Under the pieces are notes generated by a model that was not told the DNA's origin, did not search any database, and saw only the letters and a list, made by a program, of their open reading frames with translations. A stretch of DNA of 15,612 nt from JABJMC01 sp964459205 (GTDB lineage Bacteria; Patescibacteriota; Gracilibacteria; UBA1369; UBA12473), in NCBI GenBank assembly GCA_964459205.1, contig CAYWKJ010000028.1:1-15612 (forward strand), written 5' to 3'. Positions 7,046-13,750 of this stretch are shown here, piece by piece. Position numbers and translations under genes: made by a program. Each line of letters opens with the position of its first letter. Position 1 is the stretch's first letter.

Positions 7046-7063
7046 ATGGTCGGGGTGAGAGGA
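7045..7063. repeat. tRNA-Pro 3'-end copy 1 (att-like)
   Basis: These 19 bases are identical to 7962-7980, the 3' end of tRNA-Pro including CCA and two bases beyond. The orientation matches that of the tRNA. It begins inside the TAA stop of the upstream gene and lies just past the 3' end of the EF-hand gene. Confidence 0.8.
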
Positions 7064-7093
7064 TAGTTCTAGAGCTTTTGAGTCATCAGCAGC

Positions 7094-7732
7094 CTATGGA
7101 GAAGATTGTTGAGCTCGTTGAAGGTCTTGATCTTCTTTCGTAATTCTATTATCTCCATTTTTATCATCTTTTTTACTAAGATAACCATCACCATCAATAT
7201 CCATAGGTCTAAATACTGTTTCCATAATTCTTCTAGTAGCAATGTCACTAACAGCCTCCGACATACAATATAAAAAATCTTGTTGCCCCTCTATTATTTC
7301 AGCGTAAGAAGCCTTCATTTCATCTCCCCAATCTTGCGGGACTTCACCTCTTGCAACAGCTGCATCAACAGCTGCTAAATCACTGGGTTCGCACATAGGT
7401 GTTTGCCAGGGGGCATTTACGTAAAGTGCAGGAATAACATATTCATCTGGTGATATCCTTCCATCATGGTCTTCAGGGCCATCTACACGATCAACGCCTC
7501 CATTACGGTGAAAACGTAACCCTGAACCTGCGGGAACATTATTTGTTACAAAAGAAAGCCCATCATAAGATCTAATCATTGCCGAAAGATCATCTATGCA
7601 AGTTTTACCCTCTGGTCGAGGGTTTTGGCTACATTCATCTACAGTAGCTAGTAAGCTTGTATCCTCAACACCTCCAGGGCCAGCGGCGATAGCTGCATTT
7701 GCAATAAAGGCAAGTGTATTTAAGGCAGACAT
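7094..7732 (-). CDS. Protein with EF-hand-type calcium-binding loops
   Basis: This 212-residue protein has a C-terminal pair of calcium-binding loops placed back to back: D-I-D-G-D-G-Y-L-S-K-K-D at 178-189 and D-K-N-G-D-N-R-I-T-K-E-D at 190-201. The second has Asn where Gly is usual at loop position 6. A third, imperfect loop (D88, D90, G91, I93, E97) has Pro at position 1. The absence of a helix between the two C-terminal loops is unlike classical EF-hands and recalls dockerin-type or other extracellular calcium repeats. Four cysteines (34, 45, 114, 156) and a weakly hydrophobic N-terminus suggest, but do not prove, export. It has its own promoter. Copies of the tRNA-Pro 3' end lie at both sides, so it may be a one-gene inserted cassette. 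The overall family is unknown. Confidence 0.8.
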   Translation of the reverse strand: MSALNTLAFIANAAIAAGPGGVEDTSLLATVDECSQNPRPEGKTCIDDLSAMIRSYDGLSFVTNNVPAGSGLRFHRNGGVDRVDGPEDHDGRISPDEYVIPALYVNAPWQTPMCEPSDLAAVDAAVARGEVPQDWGDEMKASYAEIIEGQQDFLYCMSEAVSDIATRRIMETVFRPMDIDGDGYLSKKDDKNGDNRITKEDQDLQRAQQSSP

Positions 7733-7761
7733 AAATGTAAGATTTTAAGAATGTATCTACA

Positions 7762-7790
7762 CTTATAACACCGTAAGACAATCTTGTCAA
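7762..7790 (-). promoter_or_regulatory. Promoter of the EF-hand gene
   Basis: Minus strand: TTGACA (7785-7790), 17 bases, TATAAG (7762-7767). The leader to the ATG at 7732 is about 23 bases, without a Shine-Dalgarno sequence. The -35 starts three bases from tRNA-end copy 2. Confidence 0.75.
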
Positions 7791-7793
7791 TAC

Positions 7794-7811
7794 TGGTCGG
7801 GGTGAGAGGAC
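7794..7811. repeat. tRNA-Pro 3'-end copy 2 (att-like)
   Basis: These 18 bases are identical to 7964-7981, the tRNA-Pro 3' end, in the same orientation. It lies between the EF-hand promoter and a GC-rich hairpin-bearing spacer leading to the tRNA gene. Confidence 0.8.
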
Positions 7812-7927
7812 AGTGTCTCGCTACGCTCGCCACAACATCCATCACTCGTTCGCAAATGTCAGGCAAGCCTGCCACTTGTCTCACTCGCTCGGATGCCCGA
7901 ACCTACGGTTCTTGTCCTCCCACGATT
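7812..7927. other. Non-coding spacer with small palindromes
   Basis: The spacer is rich in CTCG/CGCT-type motifs (a TGTCTCGCTACGCTCG block and a TGTCTCACTCGCTCGG variant 63 bases on). It holds the hairpins CAGGC-AA-GCCTG and GAACC-TAC-GGTTC. I see no credible coding. It lies between a tRNA-end copy and the tRNA terminator, so it may be a degenerate repeat element. Confidence 0.4.
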
Positions 7928-7960
7928 AAAAAGCCGCCGACCTTTAGGCCGCCGTCTTTT
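7928..7960 (-). terminator. Terminator of tRNA-Pro
   Basis: Read on the minus strand, AAAA-GACGGCGGCC, loop TAAA, GGTCGGCGGC, then five T. The stem tolerates two mismatches and one G-T wobble. That wobble becomes an A-C mismatch on the plus strand, so minus is the favoured direction. It lies 4 bases past the tRNA CCA end. Confidence 0.65.
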
Positions 7961-7963
7961 CAA

Positions 7964-8040
7964 TGGTCGGGGTGAGAGGACTCGAACCTCCGACCTCGTG
8001 GTCCCAAACCACGCGCGCTAGCCAACTGCGCCACACCCCG
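7964..8040 (-). tRNA. tRNA-Pro (UGG anticodon)
   Basis: Read on the minus strand, the acceptor CGGGGTG pairs with CACCCCG, followed by A and an encoded CCA. The D-arm is GCGC-AGTTGGCTA-GCGC. The anticodon stem CGTGG/CCACG encloses TTTGGGA, so the anticodon is TGG. The T-arm GGAGG-TTCGAGT-CCTCT is standard. Length is 77 with CCA. The 3' end is duplicated twice downstream. Confidence 0.96.
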
Positions 8041-8059
8041 ATATTTTTAAAGCCACCCG

Positions 8060-8088
8060 AGTATAAGGGAAACCTAGCTGCGACTCAA
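8060..8088 (-). promoter_or_regulatory. Promoter of tRNA-Pro
   Basis: Minus strand: TTGAGT (8083-8088), 17 bases, TATACT (8060-8065). The -10 ends about 20 bases before the mature tRNA 5' end. It starts 13 bases past the stop of the large operon, with no terminator between, so operon transcripts may also run into the tRNA. Confidence 0.7.
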
Positions 8089-8100
8089 GAGAATCGTGTT

Positions 8101-11100
8101 TTAGCCTTCTCTGGAGCCAGTTGGGTCTTCTGTGGCAGATTGATCTGCTACTTGGAAATAGATGTTGTAGTGGTCACTATCATCAAATCCTGAGTCATTA
8201 ATAATTCGTCCTTCTTCAAGCTGTCGACCTCCTTGTGAAGGCAAGTCTCCGGCCACCATGGCTTCTGCAATATTAGCAAGAGTACTAGGCGTAAACACAA
8301 CCTCTGTTCCTTTAAGTGTATTGCCTTCGCCACCTTCTTCCACAGCAAAAGTAGTTGCCTGCTTATCAAATGGCCCAATTTCTTTGGCTCCTCCAACCAG
8401 AATTGCTACGTCCTGGAAATTTGGATGAGATGGATGAACCGTTATTGCTCCATTTTCCAAACTAACTTGGTGAACTTGGACCTCGCCGCCAACTAAATGA
8501 CAGTAATCAAAAGTGCATGAACCACTTCCGCTATCTAGGTTTGATCTAATACTTTCCATGGTTACCCCTTTCAGATAGGCCTCAGCTTCACTAGCGTCAG
8601 GATCAGCATCTATTGTGGCTTGTAATTCAGTTGCTTTCTCAGCTAAACGTTCGTCTAAATTAAAGTTAGTTTTATCATTAGCTTCTGCGTGGGCAGTTAG
8701 TTGGGCGTCCTGTTCTTCGGTGCTGGCTAGAGCACCAGATTCTTGTTTTTTAATTTGCTTAGCTAGTTTTTGTAAAGCTTTTTCTAGAAGTTGCTCGGCA
8801 GATTTACCTTTACCAGAGGCACTTACTTCAATGGTTTCAGATGGTTTACCATTGGCCATTGTCAGGACAACCTGAACTGTAACTTGGTTGCCTTCTTCAA
8901 TAATATTTAGCGATTCTACCCCGTGAATATCATCGGAATTTTCTTCTAAAGCAGTCCGTAGTTCTATTTCACCAGGAACAAGCCCAAAAGAATCAACCTC
9001 ATGCACCTCTTTCCATTGCGCAAATCCTTCTTGGTAAGGCCCAGGGCTTTCATAGTTAGCTTCAACTAAATCTTCATGCTTACCAGATACAAAACTCTCT
9101 GCCTCTTGCAAAGCTCCCTTTAAGGCCTGGTTTGCATTATTAGCTTCTTGACCATTGGGGCGGCTAATAGATAAATAATTAAAAGTATGAACATCTCCTC
9201 CTAGAGAAAATGTGAAGTGAACGATTGCTCCGTGTTTATCAGAGCTTAATTCATGTCCGTATTCCGTTAATTTATCAGTAGTTGCCTCTCCTAGATATAC
9301 GCTACTTTTATCAATCACAGCTCCCGGGAAGTTTTCCTTAAAGTAAGCAATCAACTCATCAACGGCGCCTTCTTTAATATTTTCAATATTCTTACGTGCT
9401 GACTCAGCCTGTGCTTCTGGTCCGCCTCCGCCATGCTCCTCAAGAGGAACCATTTCACCATCTTCTCCAGAAATAGCTTCTCCCTCTTCCCCTTCTGTTT
9501 CAAGAGCTGGGAAAGTAATAAAATCAACACGCTTTAAGCCACTATTTCGAACACTTTCTACACGGAGTTTATTATCACCTTCTACAGAAATAGAGATGCT
9601 TCTAAAGTTAGCAAAGTTAACATGATCAAGCGCTTTTTCCGCATCACGACCCGCTCCATCTTCAAGTAAGGCGAATTTGGTTCCATCTGGGATTTCACCA
9701 GTATTTAGCCTAATTTTTGGTTTGCCAGGACCTTCCATTTCCGCACGAAAGCTGAGTTTTCCATCTGTAAATCCGTAGGCGTCTAACATGCCAGTCACTC
9801 CTTCGCCGTAAGTCATTTCTGGGCCTCCTTCAATTGGAGTTTCTACAACTTCTGGGCTGGGGCCAGTTGCTTCATCTGGCTCTTCAGTAGGCTCCTCCGC
9901 TGTTGGAGGCTCAGTTTCATCTGGCTCTTCTCCTTGCCCTTCTTGTGCTGCAGCTCGTAAGTTTTCAAGAGTGAGCTCATTATTCATAATAGTCATAGTG
10001 AGCGGACCAACCGCGCCATCATCATTAAGGCCATGGAGCCTTTGGAAAGCGCGAATATTTGCGTCTGGATTAGCTTCGTTATATTGGCCTTCTGGTAGCA
10101 TGTTTTGCAAGTGGCCTTGGATGGCCTCATCGTTATCTGCAAATATAGTTTGACCATCTGGGATATGAAGTGGTTCAGTCGCCGGGATTTCTCCTCCTAA
10201 ATGTTGAATTTCCATCAAAGTATTCATTAACTGCGTTGTTTTTGGCCCAGCGGCTCCATCTACAGATAAACCATAGGCTTTTTGAATATCTCTAATATTC
10301 TGGTCAGGATTACTTCCTTCAAAGCCAAGCCCCGTAAGAGCGGCTTGCAATTCGGAATTTCCATCCGCAAAAAGTCCGCTTTCTGGAAGAGTAAGGCCTT
10401 CAAAAGGAGCAGCTTCAACAGGAGCCTCTGCTTGTTCAGTAGGTTCTTCTGGTTGTTCGGTAGGCTCCTCAGGCTGTTCAGTAGGTTCTTCTGGTTGTTC
10501 AGTAGGCTCCTCAGGTTGTTCGGTAGGTTCTTCTGGTTGTTCAGTAGGCTCCTCAGGCTGTTCGGTAGGTTCTTCTGGTTGTTCGGTAGGTTCCTCAGGT
10601 TGTTCGGTAGGTTCCTCAGGTTGTTCGGTAGGTTCCTCAGACAATTCTTCTTGGGCATCAATTTCATCATCAAAATCATCATCAAAATCATCCTCAGCCT
10701 CATCAGTTGGTGACATTGAATTTAGCTGAGCTTCTGCCTGTGTAGCCTTATTTGGCTCTCCTCGTAATTCCCAAACAAGCACGATTACAGCTAGTCGTAC
10801 TTTATTAAAATCAGCTCCGGAATCTTTTCTTTCGATAGCCGCCCGCCCTTCGCCAAGGGCTGTCGTGAGCGCATCAGTAGCTGATAGCTCGCCGCCAGCA
10901 CTAATAATACCTTTAGCTTCTATAAGAATAACTTCTAAAGCAGCTCTTTCTTCATCATTTAAATTTTCACCAAAGCGTTCATCTATATTGTCATGCAAGG
11001 ATTGAAGCTCACCTGTAACCTCAGCGGCTTCAGTGTCATATGCATCTAAAATTGGTTGTAAATCTGCAGTAAGATCTTCTCCCAATTGAGAAACTGCCTT

Positions 11101-11505
11101 TTCAGCTGCTTTTGTTGCATCTTGAATTTCGCTTTCGTTATTTGTAAGAGCATCATCAAGATCGCTTAAGTGACCACCTAAAACGTCTTCCATTATTTGT
11201 AGAGTTGAAGCGTCCAAGTCAGTTCCTTCAACAGTAACATCAACTTCTTTTAAGGCTTCGGCCCGGGAGGATGCATCTGAAATTTGAGAAAGATTTATTT
11301 CTAAGTCTTTTTTAGCACTCGCGGCTGCTTCTTGGACTTGTGCCTCTAAGGCATCAGCTTCTTCTGCTGCATTTGGGTTTGCTAAATCCTCGACCGAATC
11401 TAAATGTGCTTGCAAAGCTTCATCATCGTCACGTTTTTCGCCAATATCTCCAGATGGACCTTCTGCTCCAAACTTTACCCAGCGATTTTCAGCAAATAAA
11501 AACAT
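8101..11505 (-). CDS. Large acidic protein with PTEQPEE linker and two peptidoglycan-binding-like domains
   Basis: This 1134-residue protein is very rich in Asp and Glu. Residues about 1-285 look helical/coiled-coil and end in an Asp-rich patch. Residues 289-358 are ten tandem PTEQPEE-type heptads, a stiff acidic linker. Two domains of the PF01471 peptidoglycan-binding type follow at about 381-430 and 455-508, each with N-I-R-x-x-Q-x-x-x-G-L and D-G-A-x-G-P. A second Pro/Glu linker lies at about 525-552. The rest holds alpha/beta modules; two (about 750-815 and 850-918) share a strand-strand-helix layout ending K-G-A-L-Q-E-A and E-K-A-L-Q-K-L. I see no signal peptide or clear membrane span, which is odd for a wall-binding protein. 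It starts 2 bases after the stop of the small upstream gene and has no Shine-Dalgarno sequence, so translational coupling is likely. Overall function unknown. Confidence 0.85.
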   Translation of the reverse strand: MFLFAENRWVKFGAEGPSGDIGEKRDDDEALQAHLDSVEDLANPNAAEEADALEAQVQEAAASAKKDLEINLSQISDASSRAEALKEVDVTVEGTDLDASTLQIMEDVLGGHLSDLDDALTNNESEIQDATKAAEKAVSQLGEDLTADLQPILDAYDTEAAEVTGELQSLHDNIDERFGENLNDEERAALEVILIEAKGIISAGGELSATDALTTALGEGRAAIERKDSGADFNKVRLAVIVLVWELRGEPNKATQAEAQLNSMSPTDEAEDDFDDDFDDEIDAQEELSEEPTEQPEEPTEQPEEPTEQPEEPTEQPEEPTEQPEEPTEQPEEPTEQPEEPTEQPEEPTEQPEEPTEQAEAPVEAAPFEGLTLPESGLFADGNSELQAALTGLGFEGSNPDQNIRDIQKAYGLSVDGAAGPKTTQLMNTLMEIQHLGGEIPATEPLHIPDGQTIFADNDEAIQGHLQNMLPEGQYNEANPDANIRAFQRLHGLNDDGAVGPLTMTIMNNELTLENLRAAAQEGQGEEPDETEPPTAEEPTEEPDEATGPSPEVVETPIEGGPEMTYGEGVTGMLDAYGFTDGKLSFRAEMEGPGKPKIRLNTGEIPDGTKFALLEDGAGRDAEKALDHVNFANFRSISISVEGDNKLRVESVRNSGLKRVDFITFPALETEGEEGEAISGEDGEMVPLEEHGGGGPEAQAESARKNIENIKEGAVDELIAYFKENFPGAVIDKSSVYLGEATTDKLTEYGHELSSDKHGAIVHFTFSLGGDVHTFNYLSISRPNGQEANNANQALKGALQEAESFVSGKHEDLVEANYESPGPYQEGFAQWKEVHEVDSFGLVPGEIELRTALEENSDDIHGVESLNIIEEGNQVTVQVVLTMANGKPSETIEVSASGKGKSAEQLLEKALQKLAKQIKKQESGALASTEEQDAQLTAHAEANDKTNFNLDERLAEKATELQATIDADPDASEAEAYLKGVTMESIRSNLDSGSGSCTFDYCHLVGGEVQVHQVSLENGAITVHPSHPNFQDVAILVGGAKEIGPFDKQATTFAVEEGGEGNTLKGTEVVFTPSTLANIAEAMVAGDLPSQGGRQLEEGRIINDSGFDDSDHYNIYFQVADQSATEDPTGSREG
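10433..10642 (-). repeat. Ten-unit 21-base tandem repeat in coding sequence
   Basis: Ten 21-base units encode the heptad PTEQPEE and edge variants. Synonymous changes (TTCTTCTGG against CTCCTCAGG endings) alternate over about the first seven units, giving a 42-base higher-order period. The last three units are nearly identical. This suggests growth first by two-unit, later by one-unit, slippage. Confidence 0.9.
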
Positions 11506-11507
11506 AA

Positions 11508-11834
11508 TTATAATTTATCTAGTTCAGAAAGAATGCTATCGAGCTCTTCCTCTTCTTTATCTCCTTCAGATTTTTCCGCGGCCTTATAAGCATCCTTAGA
11601 TGCTGTTCGAGAAATATGCTTAATCTTATCTAAGTGTTTTTGGCTTATTTCGATTTTTTCTTTTTCTAGATTAGAGAGGATTTCAGTTTTTTTTGCTTCA
11701 GCGGCCTCAATTGAGGCAATTACCTTAGCAATTTCTTCTGGTTTAAGTTTGTCTCCAATTCTTAAAAGACGCGCTCGAGTTGCCTCCGAGAGGAGCGTGG
11801 TTTGGGAGATGGCAGCTTTTAGCTTTGGATCCAT
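11508..11834 (-). CDS. Small charged coiled-coil protein
   Basis: This 108-residue protein starts at the ATG after a long A-rich leader and ends in TAA two bases before the ATG of the large acidic protein. It is highly charged and almost entirely helical in pattern (about 30-85: A-K-V-I-A-S-I-E-A-A-E-A-K-K-T-E-I-L-S), with an acidic end K-E-E-E-E-L-D-S-I-L. There is no membrane span, signal or cysteine. The tight spacing implies one transcript and perhaps a physical partner of the large protein, whose N-terminal region also looks coiled-coil. That partnership is inference from context. No family recognised. Confidence 0.75.
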   Translation of the reverse strand: MDPKLKAAISQTTLLSEATRARLLRIGDKLKPEEIAKVIASIEAAEAKKTEILSNLEKEKIEISQKHLDKIKHISRTASKDAYKAAEKSEGDKEEEELDSILSELDKL

Positions 11835-11862
11835 TTTTTCTTTTTAATTTTTATTTCATATA

Positions 11863-11891
11863 ATTATACCTTATTTTCAGGTTAATTTCAA
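11863..11891 (-). promoter_or_regulatory. Promoter of the two-gene acidic-protein operon
   Basis: Minus strand: TTGAAA (11886-11891), 17 bases, TATAAT (11863-11868). The leader of about 22 bases to the ATG at 11834 is A-rich with no Shine-Dalgarno sequence. Confidence 0.75.
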
Positions 11892-11940
11892 TGGGGAGTT
11901 GGGGCTTGCCACTTAATCCTCATTTAAGTACCGTAAGACT

Positions 11941-12453
11941 ATGAAAAAGTGGTTCACAGACCTTGTTGGGGCCCCAATTATCCTACGAAAAACTCCGTTT
12001 AAAGTAGGGCGCATGTTAGAATTAGTTGTTGACCCTGAAAATGGGACCTTGGTGGCCTTAGTTACGGCTAGTCGTCAGGTGATTGCTCCTATTGATCTAG
12101 GGCCTTTTGATCTAGGGCGTTGGTTGGTTAGTGATCCGGATATCCTGCTTGAAATGGATGAGCTAATTCGCCTTAAAAGCATTCCCAAAGGCAAACGCCG
12201 CTTATTTGGGAAGCGTGTTGTTACCAAATCCGGAAAGTTTTTGGGACGCGTTTATGATATTGCTTTTGAAATGACTACTATTTCGCTGGCTCAGATTTTG
12301 GTTTCGCGCCGCTTTTTGCTGTTTTGGACACTAGAAAAACGAATCCTTTCTTTTAAGGATATTATCGAAATTACCGAAGAAGAAATTATTGTTAAAAATA
12401 GCTGTGCCTCTGCCAAACGAAAGGTATTGAAAAAAGCCCCGCTTAGAATATAA
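11941..12453 (+). CDS. PRC-barrel domain protein
   Basis: This 170-residue protein fits two PRC-barrel units. The first is at about 15-80 (G-R-M-L-E-L-V-V-D-P-E-N-G-T-L-V-A-L) and the second at about 88-150 (F-G-K-R-V-V-T-K-S-G-K-F-L-G-R-V-Y-D-I). PRC-barrels are small beta-barrels found in RimM (ribosome maturation), photosynthetic reaction-centre H subunits and many stand-alone proteins that bind RNA or protein. No RimM N-terminal domain is present, so I call only the fold. The C-terminus is Lys/Arg-rich (S-A-K-R-K-V-L-K-K), which could contact nucleic acid. A poor promoter-like pair (TTGCCA 11906-11911, TACCGT 11929-11934) would place transcription at or next to the ATG, and no Shine-Dalgarno sequence exists. 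Its 3' end overlaps a terminator hairpin. Confidence 0.75.
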   Translation: MKKWFTDLVGAPIILRKTPFKVGRMLELVVDPENGTLVALVTASRQVIAPIDLGPFDLGRWLVSDPDILLEMDELIRLKSIPKGKRRLFGKRVVTKSGKFLGRVYDIAFEMTTISLAQILVSRRFLLFWTLEKRILSFKDIIEITEEEIIVKNSCASAKRKVLKKAPLRI

Positions 12454-12464
12454 GCGAGGCTTTT
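12432..12464 (-). terminator. Bidirectional terminator between the PRC-barrel and VirB2-like genes
   Basis: AAAAGCC-x-CGCTT (12432-12444) pairs with AAGCG-x-GGCTTTT (12452-12464) over a 7-base loop. The one unpaired position is C-A on the plus strand but a T-G wobble on the minus strand. The hairpin should therefore be more stable for the minus transcript. The PRC-barrel stop codon lies inside it. Confidence 0.75.
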
Positions 12465-12504
12465 GGGGGACAAAATAATCAATCCCACTGCTTTGGGGAA
12501 TTTT

Positions 12505-12975
12505 TTACGTGGACGATATATCACCCGTTCCCGCGCCGCCGATAACAGTATTGACGATAGCGAAAGAAAGAAGAATAACGATGATACCAACGATAGCGTA
12601 AAGAAGAATCTTTTTCGCTTTTTGAACGTTTTCATCATTACCAGCAGAGGTGACATACAGAATACCTCCGTAGATGATCATGATCGTAGCAAGGAAACCT
12701 AAGAAGTACAGGAAGAAGTTAACAATCGTTCGAGCAAGAGTTCGGAAGCTTCCTTCACCACCAGTAGCTGAGGTGATGTTTTCAGGAGAATCTTCTGAAG
12801 AGATGAGCTGCGCTTCGGCAAAATCAATGCCAAAGTAGTTATAAGCTAGCAGCGCCACCGCGAGAAGCCCGAGGAAGATGCCAACTTGCTTGACCGTTGT
12901 CTTGGTAACGGATAGAGAACGCATAGCAGTGGAAGTTAAGGCTAATAAAATTACGTTTAGTAAATTATAATACAT
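12505..12975 (-). CDS. VirB2/TrbC-like small membrane protein (T4SS pilin type)
   Basis: With the start at 12975 the product is 156 residues. It has an N-terminal hydrophobic segment ending near A-E-A-Q, a polar stretch with T-G-G-E-G-S-F-R-T-L, then two membrane spans (I-V-N-F-F-L-Y-F-L-G-F-L and L-L-Y-A-I-V-G-I-I-V-I-L-L). Between them is the loop Y-V-T-S-A-G-N-D-E-N-V-Q-K-A-K-K. This matches the two-span 'type IV secretion pilin' pattern common in Patescibacteria. Major-pilin function is inference, as no other secretion gene is nearby. A GGGAGG sequence lies four bases before the ATG at 12975. A later ATG at 12924 would give a neater signal peptide (139 residues), and the frame is also open upstream to 13080. 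Confidence 0.8.
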   Translation of the reverse strand: MYYNLLNVILLALTSTAMRSLSVTKTTVKQVGIFLGLLAVALLAYNYFGIDFAEAQLISSEDSPENITSATGGEGSFRTLARTIVNFFLYFLGFLATIMIIYGGILYVTSAGNDENVQKAKKILLYAIVGIIVILLSFAIVNTVIGGAGTGDISST

Positions 12976-12978
12976 ATG

Positions 12979-12985
12979 ACCTCCC
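12979..12985 (-). promoter_or_regulatory. Strong Shine-Dalgarno deciding the VirB2-like start
   Basis: On the minus strand GGGAGGT precedes the ATG at 12975. Only this gene and the two GC-rich small genes have a convincing ribosome binding site in the window. The site favours the 156-residue form over starts at 13080 or 12924. Confidence 0.65.
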
Positions 12986-13001
12986 TGCACACTAAAAGGT
13001 A

Positions 13002-13029
13002 TTGACACATTAATTTTTAAAACTATGAA
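13002..13029 (+). promoter_or_regulatory. Promoter-like pair overlapping the MBL gene start
   Basis: TTGACA (13002-13007), 16 bases, TATGAA (13024-13029). The -10 covers the ATG at 13025, so if it is used, translation must begin at the in-frame ATG 13079. It may instead be chance. Confidence 0.35.
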
Positions 13030-13657
13030 TAAAAGGATAAGCAAAAATTTAGACTTAATCTGGGGACGTGATGATTCCATGACCCATTTTAGTTCACACA
13101 GCTATTTATGGCGCGGCAAAAAAACTGTTTTGATTGATCCTGGCAGTTTTGCCCACCAATCAGAACTGGCTTCCCTTAGCCCAGATCTAATTATTGCCAC
13201 TCATGAGCATTGGGATCATATTGCCGCCGCAGATTTTTTTCCTGAGGTTCCTAAATTTTGTCATCCTAAAGCACTAAAAGCTCTTAATCAGCCTGACTGG
13301 GCAGTGGTTTTGCCCGCGGGCCGGGGAGATAGACATAAATCTAAATTTGTAGCTACTTCTGACACAATTGAGGGCCTAGAAGTAATTTGGACGCCTGGCC
13401 ATACTCGCGGCAGCATGTGTTTATATGAACCAAATGAGAAAATTTTATTTGCTGGAGATACCTTATTTGCTGATGGGGGAGTAGGTCGAATTTTTTACAC
13501 TGGAAATCGTGAGGATTATATCCAGACATTAATTCGTCTTGTTGATTTAGCTAAAAAAAGAGGAGTGGCTATGATTTGCCCGGGACACGGTGATTTAGTT
13601 GAAGAGGAGCAGGCTTGTCTAGAGAGTTTGCGCGCGAGCTTGGGGGCACTCCAATAG
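13025..13657 (+). CDS. MBL-fold metallo-hydrolase (glyoxalase II-like)
   Basis: This 210-residue protein has the full metallo-beta-lactamase metal-site set: T-H-E-H-W-D-H (His60, His62, Asp64, His65), P-G-H-T-R-G-S (His126), A-G-D-T-L-F (Asp145) and C-P-G-H-G-D (His188). Two metal ions and hydrolysis of a thioester, lactone or phosphoester-type bond are expected for the family. The substrate cannot be read from sequence. It is about the size of a minimal hydroxyacylglutathione-hydrolase-like enzyme but lacks its C-terminal substrate domain. There is no signal peptide. I kept the ATG at 13025 because N-L-D-L-I-W-G fits the first strand of the fold. The ATG at 13079 (Met19) is the alternative. 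It is divergent from the VirB2-like gene and convergent with murB. Confidence 0.92.
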   Translation: MNKRISKNLDLIWGRDDSMTHFSSHSYLWRGKKTVLIDPGSFAHQSELASLSPDLIIATHEHWDHIAAADFFPEVPKFCHPKALKALNQPDWAVVLPAGRGDRHKSKFVATSDTIEGLEVIWTPGHTRGSMCLYEPNEKILFAGDTLFADGGVGRIFYTGNREDYIQTLIRLVDLAKKRGVAMICPGHGDLVEEEQACLESLRASLGALQ

Positions 13658-13658
13658 C

Positions 13659-13736
13659 GGCATGTACATTAGCTTGACAGGTATAAAATGATTCCAGATA
13701 GCGCTAAATCAACATGTCAAACGTTTGGTACATGCC
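13659..13736. repeat. Nested inverted-repeat element between convergent genes
   Basis: The ends GGCATGTAC (13659-13667) and GTACATGCC (13728-13736) are perfect inverses. Inside them TTGACA (13674-13679) and TGTCAA (13715-13720) are also inverted, with spacers of 6 and 7 bases. Near the centre lies the palindrome TAGCGCTA (13699-13706). There is no coding. It begins right after the MBL stop and ends 14 bases before the murB stop. It may be a MITE-like relic, a protein-binding site or a structured RNA end. Confidence 0.6.
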
Positions 13737-13750
13737 CACTTAGGCATACC
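13727..13750 (-). terminator. Hairpin directly after murB
   Basis: GGT-ATGCC (minus strand) pairs with GGCAT-ACC across the loop TAAGTG, with a two-base bulge. It adjoins the murB TAG. It lacks a T-run, so terminator function is uncertain. It competes for the same arm as the 78-base inverted repeat. Confidence 0.35.

Noticed and set aside
7963..8193. Plus-strand ORF starting M-V-G-V-R-G-L-E-P-P-T
   Set aside because: It is the antisense of tRNA-Pro, a familiar spurious ORF over tRNA genes, and it runs on into the 3' end of the large acidic gene.
10433..10642. CRISPR-like appearance of regular repeats
   Set aside because: The units are contiguous 21-base repeats in frame within a gene, with no spacers and no cas genes.
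10260..10713. ORFs in other frames across the 21-base repeat, giving leucine/asparagine- or phenylalanine/arginine-rich repeats
   Set aside because: They are shadows of the tandem repeat in the large acidic gene, with no start signals of their own.
7769..11939. Shared 10-mer ACCGTAAGAC near two gene starts
   Set aside because: A 10-base match between two sites in 15 kb is expected by chance, and its position relative to the promoters differs.
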